64,000 nucleotides of DNA from Ignavibacteria bacterium (GTDB taxonomy: Bacteria; Bacteroidota; Ignavibacteria; Tepidaquicellales; Tepidaquicellaceae): contig JADJYU010000005.1 in assembly GCA_016719565.1 (NCBI GenBank), positions 124,001-188,000 of the forward strand, in the 5' to 3' direction. The notes beneath the pieces were generated by a model, which saw nothing but the letters and a program-made list of their open reading frames with translations, was not told the DNA's origin and did not search any database. Shown here piece by piece: positions 26,312 to 36,030 of this stretch. Made by a program: the position numbers and the translations under genes. Each line of letters begins with the position of its first letter. Position 1 is the stretch's first letter.

Positions 26312-27304
26312 TTACTTAATCAGTTCTTCGACAATTTTTATAATGCTTAATCCGTCCGCCTCAGCATTGAAATTTGTGATAAGTCTGTGACGAAGCACCG
26401 GCAATGTAACTTTCTTTACATCATCTATATCCGGCGAATATCTTCCGTTCAAAATACAGTTTGTCTTTGCGCCGAGTATCAGATACTGTGATGCTCTCGG
26501 TCCCGCTCCCCAGCTTATGTAATCTTTCACGATCTTCGGTGATTCAGGATTTACAGGTCTTGTCTTTGCTACAAGATTTACCGCGTATTTTATAACTTCC
26601 TCCGCTACCGGAACTTTTCTAACGAGATCCTGAAATTCAATTATGTCTTCCTTTGAAAAAATGATTCCAACCTTCGGACTGTACATACTTGTCGTCCTTC
26701 TGACAATTTCCAGTTCATCTTCAAAGCTTGTATAATCAAGCCACAGATTAAACATAAATCTGTCAAGCTGCGCTTCGGGAAGAGGATATGTACCTTCCTG
26801 CTCGATTGGATTCTGAGTTGCAAGTACGAAAAAGGGTTCTTCAAGCGTGTAAGTATTTCCGGAGGCAGTAACTCTGTGCTCCTGCATCGCTTCAAGCAAA
26901 GCTGATTGTGTCTTTGGCGGCGTTCTGTTTATCTCATCCGCCAATATTATGTTTGCAAATACAGGTCCTCTTATAAATTTAAATCTCTTTCTTCCGTCTG
27001 CGTCATCTTCAAGTATCTCCGTACCGGTTATATCAGACGGCATAAGATCCGGCGTAAACTGCACCCTGCTAAATTTCAGATCAAGAGCTTCCGAAAGCGT
27101 CTTTACCAGCAGCGTCTTTGCAAGTCCGGGCACTCCTACAAGAAGGCAATGACCTTTTGATAAAACTGATATGATGATCTGTTCAATAATATCCTGCTGT
27201 CCGACTATCACTTTGGAAATTTCACTTTTCAGCTCAGTGTATTTTCTGTTCAGCTTCTTTACTGACTCTGCATCAGAAACGTTCTGGGTTTTTATTTCAG
27301 TCAT
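26312..27304 (-). CDS. MoxR-family AAA+ ATPase
   Basis: 330 residues. Walker A is in LLVGVPGLAKTLLVKTL, Walker B in ANIILADEINRTPPKTQSALLEAMQE, and the sensor segment in FFVLATQNPIEQEGTYPLPEAQLDRFMF, all diagnostic of MoxR. These ATPases act as chaperones for assembly or metal insertion, usually with a VWA protein encoded nearby. No VWA gene is seen here; the gene is the last of a minus-strand run after three M16 peptidase genes (25-bp gap), so cotranscription with them is likely. Confidence 0.93.
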   Translation of the reverse strand: MTEIKTQNVSDAESVKKLNRKYTELKSEISKVIVGQQDIIEQIIISVLSKGHCLLVGVPGLAKTLLVKTLSEALDLKFSRVQFTPDLMPSDITGTEILEDDADGRKRFKFIRGPVFANIILADEINRTPPKTQSALLEAMQEHRVTASGNTYTLEEPFFVLATQNPIEQEGTYPLPEAQLDRFMFNLWLDYTSFEDELEIVRRTTSMYSPKVGIIFSKEDIIEFQDLVRKVPVAEEVIKYAVNLVAKTRPVNPESPKIVKDYISWGAGPRASQYLILGAKTNCILNGRYSPDIDDVKKVTLPVLRHRLITNFNAEADGLSIIKIVEELIK

Positions 27305-27328
27305 TCGCTTAATTTTAATAATAAATTT

Positions 27329-28721
27329 TTACTGCTCTTCTACTACAGAGAGCTCTCCGAATTGTTTCATCATATCTTTTATTTCATTTACATTACCGGC
27401 GACTGATATTATCATGTCATCAGGATGAAGATATTTATCCGCAGCTTCATGTATCTCCTCCGGCGTTACATCGTTTATTTCCTTTATGAATTTATTGTAA
27501 TAATCCGAAGGCAGATCATTCAGTTTCAGACTCAATACTTTCTGAGCCACTGCATTCGGTGTCTCCAGCTGCAGCGGAAATATTCCTGTCAGATAATTCT
27601 TAACACTTTTCAGTTCGTTCTTTCCGGCTTCTTCTTTTCTGAGCAGCTTAATTTCTTTGATTATTTCTTTTATAGTATCTGCAGTCACTTCATTTTTTAC
27701 TTCAGTCGAAACGGAAAAATCCCCGCTGAACCTCTGACAGTTGAACGAAGATCTCGAACCGTATGTATAACCTTTATCCTCTCTCAGATTTTTATTGATC
27801 CTTGATGAGAAATTTCCCCCGAGCAGCGTATTCATTACGCTCAGGGTTATGTAGTCCGGATTATTTCTTTTTATACCCTGATGTCCGACCTTTATGGAAG
27901 ACTGAACTGCACCTTTTTTATCATAGAGATACACTCTGCTTCCGCTGATATTTTCCGGAGATTTTATTTCCGGATACAGAGTCTTTTCAATATTTTTGAA
28001 ATTCAATTCCGTATTGATCTTAAGTATCGCTTCCTCCGGAGAGATATCCCCTACCATTGCAATGATAAGATTATCTGGACGGAAATAACGCGTATAATAT
28101 TCCCGCGCGAGATCAGTTGTAATATTAGGAACAGATATTTTGCTGCCTTCGGACTGCAGTGAGTAAGGTGAACCTTTGTAGACTTCCGACCGGAAAATAT
28201 TTTCAGAAATATAATCCCCGTCATCTGACATTGAAAGCAGTGAATTGATCCTTTGCTCTTTTATTCTGTTCAGCTCCGCTTCCTGAAACGCCGGATTTAA
28301 AATTACGTCAGCGGCGATTGCAAACACGCTGTCGAAATATTTCTTCAGACTGTATGTGCTGATATAAATTGCGTCGTAATCGCTTCCGCTTGATAATGAC
28401 GCTCCGAGATAATCCACTTCATCAGCAATTACTGATGCGCTCCTGCTTTCCGTTCCTTTAGTTAAAAGTTCTGTCGTCAGAGAAGCGAGTCCTTCATATT
28501 TTTTTCCCCACTGATCATCGGCATAACCTCCGGTCTTGAAAATAAATCTTGAAGTTACGAGAGGCAGCTTTCTGTCTTCTATTACAACTACGCTTATCCC
28601 GCTGTCTGTCTTAGTTTCAAAAAATCCCGGGAAGCTACGTCTTTCGGCTTTCCTGATTTCGGCTGACGTGATCTGTCAAGCGTCACGGCGGATGTGATTT
28701 TTCTATTTTTGATTTTCCCAT
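27329..28721 (-). CDS. M16-family peptidase homologue lacking the zinc motif (two frame breaks)
   Basis: The ATG at 28721-28719 directly follows the stop of the preceding M16 gene. It gives MGKSKIEKSHPP, then a TGA; restoring one base near 28684 gives TLDRSRQPKSGKPKDV, and another near 28636 gives SFPGFFETKTDSGISVVVIEDRKLPLVTSRF. After that the frame is open to 27329 (DYLGASLSSGSDYDA...). Where active M16 enzymes have HxxEH, this one reads LASLTTELL, so it is an inactive partner type. Later parts (RPDNLIIAMVGDI, GGNFSSRINKNLREDKGYTYG) fit M16. Such inactive subunits pair with an active M16 protein, here probably the product of the adjacent gene. Full length about 464 residues. Confidence 0.82.
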
Positions 28722-30020
28722 TCAATTATTTTGTTTACCCGGTAAATAATCCAAAACAAGCCTCCTGTTCCTGTCAAGATATTTTACGGCAGTCTGTACA
28801 ATATCGCTTTTTGAGACCGACAGGTAATCAAGTATTTCGAAATTTATTTTATCAGTATTGTTATAAAATGTTTTAAGATATGAAAATTTTTCTGAAAGAG
28901 AAATTATCGACTGTTTCTTCGCGCTGAAATATGTCTCCACCTTATTCTTTATCTTTTCAATTTCATGATCGCTGATATTTCCCGCTTTAATGTCTTCAAG
29001 AACATTATCAATTTTCTCTTCAGTCAGAGCTGCGCTCTTTCCCTGTAATATAATTGCGCTGATCCCAAACAGACTCGAACATTCCATTCCGTATAGGTTC
29101 GTGTCAAATTCATTTACAAGTTCATTGTCATATTCCAGCTCTTTATAAAATCTCGAACTGTCCCCGTCGGAAAGTATTCCGTTGAGAATGCTCATTGCAT
29201 AAAATTCTTTTGTACCCATTTCAGGAAGTCTGTAAAAAATAAATTTCCCTTCCAGATGGATGTTATCTTTTATCATCGCCCTGACTTCAGTGGAAAGATA
29301 TTTATCCGAATGATCTCTTCTTACCGGCATTGCGCCGTCGCTTATTCCGCCGTAATATTTTTCCAGCATTTTCAGTGTCCTGTCATAATCAATGTCACCG
29401 ACCACTGATATCACTGCATTTCCCGGCACATAATGCTTTTCAAAAAATCTTTTTACATCTTCCAGACTGGTGTTCATTACATGATCCATATTTCCGATCA
29501 CCGGATTTTTGTATCCGCTGTTGCTGAATAACCTTATGGAACTTTCCTCCTCTACGGTACCGTAAGGAGAATTATCCACATACAAAAGTTTCTCTTCAAA
29601 AATTACATCCTTCTGTATCCTCAGACTTTCTTCAGAAACTCCAAAGCCGGAAAGTCTGTCTGACTCAAGCCACAGAGCGGTCTCGAGTTTATTTGACGGA
29701 AGGACAATATAATAACCGGTTGAATCCCAGCTCGTGTATGCATTGCTGTCCCCGCCGTTTCTGTTAAGTATCTCATCAAATTTTCCGTGAGGAATATTCG
29801 GTGAACCTTCGAACATAAGATGCTCAAGCAAATGAGCCATACCGGTTTTATCATCATCTTCATCTTTAGAACCCACATGAAAAGTCGTATTCACAGCAAT
29901 CATCGGAATGTCACCTGTTTTACTGAGTATGATTCTCAGTCCGTTGCTTAATGTATATTCTTTATGTTCAATGGAAGGAACGTTCGTTTTTATCTTTAAC
30001 GCTGAGCTTTGCTTTCTCAA
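28722..30020 (-). CDS. Zinc M16 peptidase (insulinase family)
   Basis: 432 residues. The zinc motif HxxEH is in MAHLLEHLMFEG and the third ligand glutamate lies in the downstream E-rich helix (EEKLLYVDNSPYGTVEE). Typical later elements are GNAVISVVGDIDYDRTLKML and ILSDGDSSRFYKELE. The start is a TTG at 30020 (MRKQSSALKIK...), 17 bp after the preceding M16 gene. There is no clear signal peptide, so the location is uncertain; homologues in this phylum are often periplasmic. It forms an apparent operon with two other M16 genes and MoxR. Confidence 0.9.
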   Translation of the reverse strand: MRKQSSALKIKTNVPSIEHKEYTLSNGLRIILSKTGDIPMIAVNTTFHVGSKDEDDDKTGMAHLLEHLMFEGSPNIPHGKFDEILNRNGGDSNAYTSWDSTGYYIVLPSNKLETALWLESDRLSGFGVSEESLRIQKDVIFEEKLLYVDNSPYGTVEEESSIRLFSNSGYKNPVIGNMDHVMNTSLEDVKRFFEKHYVPGNAVISVVGDIDYDRTLKMLEKYYGGISDGAMPVRRDHSDKYLSTEVRAMIKDNIHLEGKFIFYRLPEMGTKEFYAMSILNGILSDGDSSRFYKELEYDNELVNEFDTNLYGMECSSLFGISAIILQGKSAALTEEKIDNVLEDIKAGNISDHEIEKIKNKVETYFSAKKQSIISLSEKFSYLKTFYNNTDKINFEILDYLSVSKSDIVQTAVKYLDRNRRLVLDYLPGKQNN

Positions 30021-30037
30021 ATATGACTAAATGTATT

Positions 30038-31299
30038 TTATTTTTTTGGTACGTAATTCAGAGTAAATTTTTTCTTATCTATTAAATTACTCTTTACTGT
30101 TTTCTTTATGTCCGCTTTGGTGACGGAGCTGAATTTTTTAAAGGAAGTATTTATAAGATTTGTATCCCTGAAATTCATATAATTTTTAACGGTCTCGATT
30201 GAAATATTATTCATCTTCAGATTTTTCGTAACATTCCTGAACTCGAGCTGATTTTTAATTCTTTCAAATTCTCTGTCATTAATATCACTTTCGAAAAATA
30301 ATTTGATCTCATCAGTAAGTATATCAGCTGCAAGCTTAGTATCAGTGCCGGGATTCAGCATTGCAAAAGAATCATAATGCCCGCGTCTTTGAGAGCGATC
30401 TTTTCCGCATGCACCGATTTAAAAATATTCTTTTCATAAACATACTTCCTGTGAAGTCTGCTGCTTTCCCTGTTTGCAATGATCTCGGTAAAATATTCCA
30501 GATCAAAGTCCTCATCGCTTTCTTCACCGGGTATCTGAAAGCACACGCTTACTACAGGCAGCTGGACATTATCCTGAACAGTTAATTCCCCATCCGATTC
30601 CAATTCACTAATAATATTTTTATCCCTTGTAATCAGATTTTTTTTTCTGATATCACCGAAATATTTTATGATAAGATCTTTCGTTTTTTCTATATTAATA
30701 TCACCTGATATCATCAGCACACAGTTTTCAGGAGAATAAAAATTATTATGAAAGTTTAACGCTTCCTTTACTGAAAATGATCTTATGTCTTCCTCCAGTC
30801 CTATAACCGGAATTTCATACTGTGATCCTTTGAATATATACTTCAGATAATTTGATGTCATTGTACCGTAAGGTGCATTATCGACTACCTGTTTCTTTTC
30901 TTCAAGTACAACGCTGATCTGATTATCGAGATTGGTCTGCGTAATATTAAGGGAATTCATTCTGTCTGATTCGAGCCATAGCGCGAGTTCAAGATTGTTT
31001 GAAGGAAGCAGATCAAAATATACAGTAGAGTCAAAACCGGTAAAAGCGTTGCATGTCCCGCCGGCTTTCATTACCGAATCAAAATGCCCCGTCTTGCTTA
31101 CATTCTCAGAACCCTGAAACATCATATGCTCAAACAAATGGGCAATTCCTTTCTGTCCCTTTATTTCATCTTTCGCGCCGACCTGATATGCCGGCATCAC
31201 GCATACGTTCGGTTTGGTATTATCCTGATACAGAATGCAGTGCAGTCCGTTCGGAAGATCATATTCTATGAATTCAAGATTCAAAGTCTGATCAGACAT
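30038..31299 (-). CDS. Zinc M16 peptidase (insulinase family), frameshifted
   Basis: First gene of the M16 run. It begins MSDQTLNLEFIEYDLPNGLHCILYQDN and has the zinc motif in IAHLFEHMMFQGSENV. At 30365-30368 the minus strand has TTTT where five T are needed: as written the frame ends GIMILLQC, whereas one extra T gives GIMILFAMLNPGTDTKLAADIL and continues through FRNVTKNLKMNN to the stop at 30038. Restored length is about 421 residues, which is normal for a one-repeat M16 protein. Upstream lies the 31.45-31.63 kb hairpin cluster. Confidence 0.87.
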
Positions 31300-31456
31300 A
31301 GATTTGTAATTTAAAATAGATGTATTGATGATGATTTCTTAAAAAGATTAAATAATGCGACCGGAAAATTCCTGATCTTTTGAAAAGCAGTTTTTTAACT
31401 TTCAAAACTAACTTATTTGAGAATAAAATGCAGTGATTAAATTCGATGTACTTCGC

Positions 31457-31486
31457 CTGAGTCTCAGGTGATCTTCCGGGACTCAG
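31457..31486 (+). repeat. Covarying hairpin element, copy 4
   Basis: Arms CTGAGTC/GACTCAG, a bulged T, inner CAGG facing CCGG (one mismatch), and loop TGATCTT. It lies in the divergent gap between the M16 run and ddl. Confidence 0.75.
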
Positions 31487-31543
31487 ACGGATTGATTTGA
31501 CATAAGACAGAGAAAAGACATTGACGAACACATACTTTGTCCC

Positions 31544-31581
31544 CCGTCTGAGTCTCCGGTGATCTTCCGGGACTCAGACGG
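31544..31581 (+). repeat. Covarying hairpin element, copy 5
   Basis: The best-paired member: arms CCGTCTGAGTC/GACTCAGACGG, a bulged T, inner CCGG/CCGG, and loop TGATCTT. Confidence 0.8.
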
Positions 31582-31599
31582 AAGGATTTTATTTTACCG

Positions 31600-31628
31600 G
31601 CGGAGTCCCAAAGAGCAGGAGACTCCGC
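31600..31628 (-). repeat. Covarying hairpin element, copy 6 (inverted)
   Basis: On the minus strand: arms GCGGAGTC/GACTCCGC, a bulged T, a two-pair CC/GG inner stem and a loop containing TGCTCTT. It has the opposite orientation to copies 4 and 5. Confidence 0.65.
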
Positions 31629-31714
31629 AGGGGATGAAGTTATGACATTTTACCCTTAATTAACATTTTTATACTTGATTGAAATAAGTATATTGAAAAA
31701 ATTTTTTAGCTCTG

Positions 31715-32758
31715 TTGAATATAGTTCTTATTACCGGCGGACCTTCTTCCGAGAGAGAAGTCTCAGTTTCATCTTCTAAAAGTATTTTTAAAGCGCTGAC
31801 CGAATCCGGTCATAATGTAACAGTAATTGATCCGGTGAACGGAAAATTACCCGTAAGCGCTGATGAGATCTTTAAAAATGCAGTTAAAAAGGATTCTCCT
31901 GAATTTAAAGAAATTGATGATCTGAGAATTTCATCCAACAGGAAAATTCTTGACTGTATAAATTCAGATATTTTTGACAATATTGATATAGTCTTCTTAG
32001 GTGTTCACGGTAAATTCGGCGAGGACGGAAGGCTTCAGAATCTTCTTGAACTAAGAGGAATGAAATATACCGGCTCAGGTGTCTTTGCTTCTGCTCTGGC
32101 GATGGATAAGGATATTTCAAAAATTATTCTCAGACAAGCCGGTATTCTTACTCCTGAATGGATAGCACTGAGCAATAGATTTCCGACGGACTTAGAGGAG
32201 TTGAATAAAAAAATTAATTCCACACTGAGCTATCCCTGTGTTGTGAAGCCGAATGACGAAGGAAGCACTGTCGGACTCAGCATTGTGCAGCCGGATGTAG
32301 AGGATGTTCAGCTGAAAAATTCCATTGAACTCGCTTTTCATTATTCGGATAAAGTGATCATTGAAAAGTATATAAAAGGAAGAGAGCTTACAGTTCCTGT
32401 AATAGGTAATGAAGCTTTTCCTGTAATTGAGATAAGACCAGAGGACGGATTCTATGATTATGAGCACAAATATACAAAAGGCATGACTGAATATTTCTGT
32501 CCTGCGGAAATTCCGGAGGAAGTAGAAACGCTTGCCAAAGAAACGGCACTTAAGGCGCACAAAGCTCTGGGATGTTCAGTATATTCGAGAATTGATTTTA
32601 TACTTGATGATAAAAATGATCTGTATTGTCTCGAAGTGAATACGCTTCCGGGTATGACGGAAACTTCACTTGTACCGAAATCAGCTCTGGCAAACGGAAT
32701 GAGTTTCAACCTTCTTATAGAGAAGATCATTGAACTTTCGGTCAGTAAAAATTATTGA
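31715..32758 (+). CDS. ddl: D-alanine--D-alanine ligase
   Basis: Joins two D-alanines with ATP to make the terminal dipeptide of peptidoglycan precursors. 347 residues, normal for the family. N-terminal domain with GGPSSEREVSVSSSKSI and VFLGVHGKFGEDGRLQNLLEL. Then GSGVFASALAMDK, the ATP-grasp part (VVKPNDEGSTVGLS, EKYIKGRELTV) and the Mg-binding end YCLEVNTLPGMTETSLVPKSA. The start is TTG 31715, which gives the conserved MNIVLITGGPSSERE; no ATG fits. It heads a plus-strand run of envelope and housekeeping genes. Confidence 0.95.
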   Translation: MNIVLITGGPSSEREVSVSSSKSIFKALTESGHNVTVIDPVNGKLPVSADEIFKNAVKKDSPEFKEIDDLRISSNRKILDCINSDIFDNIDIVFLGVHGKFGEDGRLQNLLELRGMKYTGSGVFASALAMDKDISKIILRQAGILTPEWIALSNRFPTDLEELNKKINSTLSYPCVVKPNDEGSTVGLSIVQPDVEDVQLKNSIELAFHYSDKVIIEKYIKGRELTVPVIGNEAFPVIEIRPEDGFYDYEHKYTKGMTEYFCPAEIPEEVETLAKETALKAHKALGCSVYSRIDFILDDKNDLYCLEVNTLPGMTETSLVPKSALANGMSFNLLIEKIIELSVSKNY

Positions 32759-32769
32759 TTTAAATTATT

Positions 32770-33106
32770 ATGCAAAACGACAAAGAAAAAGACGGAGTAT
32801 TTACGGACATTGCAAGATTCATTAAGTATAATGTTAATCTTGTGTTGGTAATTCTTTTTTATCGGACTGATCTCAATGACGGTCTTCGGCAATAAAGGAA
32901 TATTGCAGAAGATGAAACTTGAAGAAGAGACCAATGAGCTTGAAAAGCAGATCAAACTTGAGCTGGATAAAACTGAAGAGCTGCAGAAGGAAATTGAAGC
33001 GCTGAAATCCTCAGAATCAAGACTTGAGGAAGTTGCCCGTGAAAAATTCGGAATGACGAAAGACGGGGAAAAAATTTATAAAGTAATTATAGACAGTACA
33101 AAATAA
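32770..33106 (+). CDS. DivIC/FtsB-like septum formation initiator (frameshifted)
   Basis: ATG 32770 opens MQNDKEKDGVFTDIARFIKYNVNLVLVIL, a short cytoplasmic tail and start of a membrane helix. At the T-run 32855-32860 one base is in excess: removing it continues the helix (FIGLISMTVFGNKG) and then a coiled coil (KLEEETNELEKQIKLELDKTEELQKEIEALKSSESRLEEVAREKFGMTKDGEKIYKV). That topology, and the 'EE.AREK.GM...GE..Y' ending, are those of DivIC/FtsB, which link FtsL and FtsQ/DivIB at the division site. It is probably essential, so the frameshift is likely an error. The stop overlaps the next ATG. Confidence 0.8.
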
Positions 33107-34119
33107 TGGAAAACGTAATTGCGACTCTTGAATCTATTTTAAAATAGATTCACCTACGGGATACACTACTGAAGTTATAAATCATATTTCATCTTTATTT
33201 GATAATGACAGTAATATCAAAAAGACATTTACAAATAAAGGATCCCTTCTGATCTCATTTGATGAAACTCCCGAACTTTTACTGACCGCTCATATAGATA
33301 CACTCGGCGCTATGGTAAAGGAAATTAAAGGTGACGGTACTCTTGAAGTTACACAGCTCGGCTCGTATCCGTGGAATTCCTTCGAAGGCGAATATGTATC
33401 AGTGAGAAATTCCAAAGGTAAAATTTACCGCGGAACTTTCCTTATGAATAATCCGGCAGCTCATGTGAATGAAAAACTCCGGTCTGATAAAAGAGAACAG
33501 GGAAACATGTCGATAAGACTTGATGAACTTGTAAATAATTCTTCCGACGTTAAAAAACTTGGCATCAATACCGGTGATTTTGTTTTTTTTGACATAAGAT
33601 ATGAATATACAAAGTCAGGTTTCGTTAAATCAAGATTTCTTGATGACAAGGCATGCGCTGCAATACTTATCGAACTTATTAAAGAGTTATCGAAGAATAA
33701 AAAGAGTAAGAAAGCAGCATTTTATTTTTCCAATTATGAAGAAGTAGGTCACGGATCCGCAATCGGAATTCCAGACTCAGTTAAGGAACTGCTTGTGCTT
33801 GACATGGCAGTCGTAGGTGACGGATGCACGGGCGAAGAAGATGCTGTTTCTATTTGTGTAAAAGATTCTTCCGGACCGTATGACTTTCATGTTTCGGAAA
33901 AGCTTTAAAGATCTTGCTGAGAAGAATAAGATAAAATATAATGTTGATATATATCCATATTACGGATCTGACGGAAGCGCTGCATTGCTGGCGGGTTATG
34001 ATATAAGAGTCGGGCTTATCGGTCCCGGAGTTTCCGCATCTCACGGAGCTGAAAGAACTCACCGGAAAGGGATTGCCGAAACATATAAACTTGCCAAAGC
34101 ATACATTAACAATTTTTAA
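33106..34119 (+). CDS. M42-family metallo-aminopeptidase (two frame breaks)
   Basis: The ATG at 33106 overlaps the preceding TAA. It encodes MENVIATLESILK, then TAG; adding one A at 33141-33144 gives IDSPTGYTTEVINHISSLF...LLLTAHIDTLGAMVKEI. The frame is then open to about 33892, where one T too many in GTTT breaks DFHV; removing it gives RKSFKDLAEKNKIKYNVDIYPYYGSDGSAALLAGYD...GPGVSASHGAERTH. Metal ligands and catalytic residues are visible: AHIDTLG, FLDDKACA, NYEEVGHG, VVGDG, ERTH. M42 enzymes are cytosolic oligomeric aminopeptidases. Restored length is about 338 residues. Confidence 0.85.
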
Positions 34120-34203
34120 TAAATTGCAGATTAATTTTACTATATATTATAATTGTAATACAGAGCAGATGAATTTATCACTTATAAAATATACAGGATC
34201 CTT

Positions 34204-35190
34204 TTGAAAAGAATTGTTTCAGGAATAAAACCATCCGGCGATCCAACCATAGGAAATTATCTCGGTGCTATGAAACGCTGGGCTGATAATCAGCACATTG
34301 AAGGCTGTGAAAATTTCTTTTTCATTGCAAACCTGCATGCCATTACGACAAAGCAGGATCCTTCGCTTTTGAAAAAAAGAACTCTCGATATTGTTGCATG
34401 GCTTATTACCGTGGGAGTAGATCCGAACCGGTCCGTAATTTTTGTTCAGTCAATGATACCCGCGCACAGTGAGATCTGCTGGATACTGAATAATTATGTT
34501 ACAATGGGCGAGCTCGGAAAAATGACACAGTATAAAGATAAGTCACTGAAATCCGGAAAGGAAGGACAGCTTGCCGGACTTTTTGATTATCCGGTTTTAA
34601 TGGCGGGTGATGTGCTTTTATATGACGCTGACGAAATTCCCGTCGGTTTTGATCAGGTTCAGCATGTGGAACTCTGCCGCACTATTGCTCAGAGATTTAA
34701 CAATCAGCACGGCGATACTTTTAAAATACCGAAGGCGACATTTTCAAAAACTTCAGCAAAGATAATGTCACTAAATAACGCCACTGAAAAAATGAGTAAG
34801 AGCGATGTAAAAGACAGTTATGTTTTACTTGAAGACAGTGCTGATGATATTTTGAAAAAATTTAAAAAAGCAGTTACTGATTCTGATAATAAAGTAGCAT
34901 TCGCAAATGACAAACCCGAATTATCAAATCTTCTTACAATATATTCTGAGTTCTCCGGAAAGCCGGTAAGTGAAATAGAATCTGAGCACAAAGATTCGGG
35001 TTACGGTAAATTCAAAACGGAACTGGGTGAACTGGTTGCGGAAAAATTGACCGCACTTCAGAATACTTACAGCGATATCAGAAGCAATGAAGAAAGACTG
35101 ATGAATATAATAACAGAAGGCAACAGCAATGCCGCTGTAATTGCAAACGAAAAAATATCTGTACTGAAAGATAAGATAGGTTTACTTTAA
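34204..35190 (+). CDS. trpS: Tryptophanyl-tRNA synthetase
   Basis: Charges tRNA-Trp. 328 residues, normal for bacterial TrpS. The class I signatures are the HIGH-equivalent PSGDPTIGNYLGAMKRW and the KMSKS loop EKMSKSDVKDS; LAGLFDYPVLMAGDVLLYDADEIPVGFDQVQHVEL is the typical central part. Start TTG at 34204 with AGGATCC shortly upstream gives MKRIVSGIKPSGD. It is on the same strand as ddl and uppS. Confidence 0.96.
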   Translation: MKRIVSGIKPSGDPTIGNYLGAMKRWADNQHIEGCENFFFIANLHAITTKQDPSLLKKRTLDIVAWLITVGVDPNRSVIFVQSMIPAHSEICWILNNYVTMGELGKMTQYKDKSLKSGKEGQLAGLFDYPVLMAGDVLLYDADEIPVGFDQVQHVELCRTIAQRFNNQHGDTFKIPKATFSKTSAKIMSLNNATEKMSKSDVKDSYVLLEDSADDILKKFKKAVTDSDNKVAFANDKPELSNLLTIYSEFSGKPVSEIESEHKDSGYGKFKTELGELVAEKLTALQNTYSDIRSNEERLMNIITEGNSNAAVIANEKISVLKDKIGLL

Positions 35191-35240
35191 TTTATATAAT
35201 AAGGAACAAAAGTAAAATTTAATAAGTAGAAACATCACAA

Positions 35241-36023
35241 TTGATAGAGCCGTCACATAAAGACAAGATAAGACAGGATGAGATAAAATCTCACGGAGAA
35301 ATTCCCGCGCACATTGCGATAATAATGGACGGGAACGGACGATGGGCAAAATCAAAAGGACTTTCCAGATTGTTCGGACATAATGAAGGCGTGAATTCAG
35401 CGAGAGATATAGTGGAAGTATGCGGTCAGATCGGAGTAAAATATCTAACGCTATATACTTTTTCCACAGAGAACTGGAAGAGACCGAAGACGGAAGTAAC
35501 TATGCTGATGAAATTACTTATAAGGTCGATACGTGATGAGACCGACCGGCTTAATCAAAATGATGTTAAGCTGATTGCGACGGGTGATCTCGACAACCTT
35601 CCTGACAAAGTGAGAAAAGAACTTGAGGACGCTATGCAGACTACAAAGGAAAATAAACTCATGACGCTTAATCTCGCGCTGAGCTACAGCGGGAGATGGG
35701 ATATACTTAATGCAGTTAAAAACATTTTAAAGGAACATAAAAAGACGGGAATGGATTTAACAAATCTTAGTGAAGAGACCTTTTCCGAATATCTCGCTAC
35801 CAAAGGTTTACCCGACCCCGATCTTTTAATAAGGACCGGAGGTGAATTCAGAATAAGTAATTTTCTCCTCTGGCAGCTCGCATACAGTGAGATCTATATT
35901 GATAATTGTTACTGGCCGGATTTTAAAAGAAACAATTTATACAAAGCTATTTATGATTTTCAGAAAAGGGAAAGAAGATTCGGATTGACCAGCGAGCAGA
36001 TAATCAAAAATCAAAAGAATTAA
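35241..36023 (+). CDS. uppS: Isoprenyl transferase (undecaprenyl diphosphate synthase)
   Basis: Adds isopentenyl units to make the undecaprenyl-PP carrier for cell-wall and LPS synthesis. 260 residues. Catalytic Asp in AIIMDGNGRWAKSKGL, then RLFGHNEGVNSARDIVEVC, YLTLYTFSTENWKRP and the C-terminal DLLIRTGGEFRISNFLLWQLAYSEIYIDNCYWPDF. TTG start at 35241. It is 7 bp upstream of bamA, so the two are cotranscribed, an arrangement common in Bacteroidota and relatives. Confidence 0.96.
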   Translation: MIEPSHKDKIRQDEIKSHGEIPAHIAIIMDGNGRWAKSKGLSRLFGHNEGVNSARDIVEVCGQIGVKYLTLYTFSTENWKRPKTEVTMLMKLLIRSIRDETDRLNQNDVKLIATGDLDNLPDKVRKELEDAMQTTKENKLMTLNLALSYSGRWDILNAVKNILKEHKKTGMDLTNLSEETFSEYLATKGLPDPDLLIRTGGEFRISNFLLWQLAYSEIYIDNCYWPDFKRNNLYKAIYDFQKRERRFGLTSEQIIKNQKN

Positions 36024-36030
36024 AAAACCA

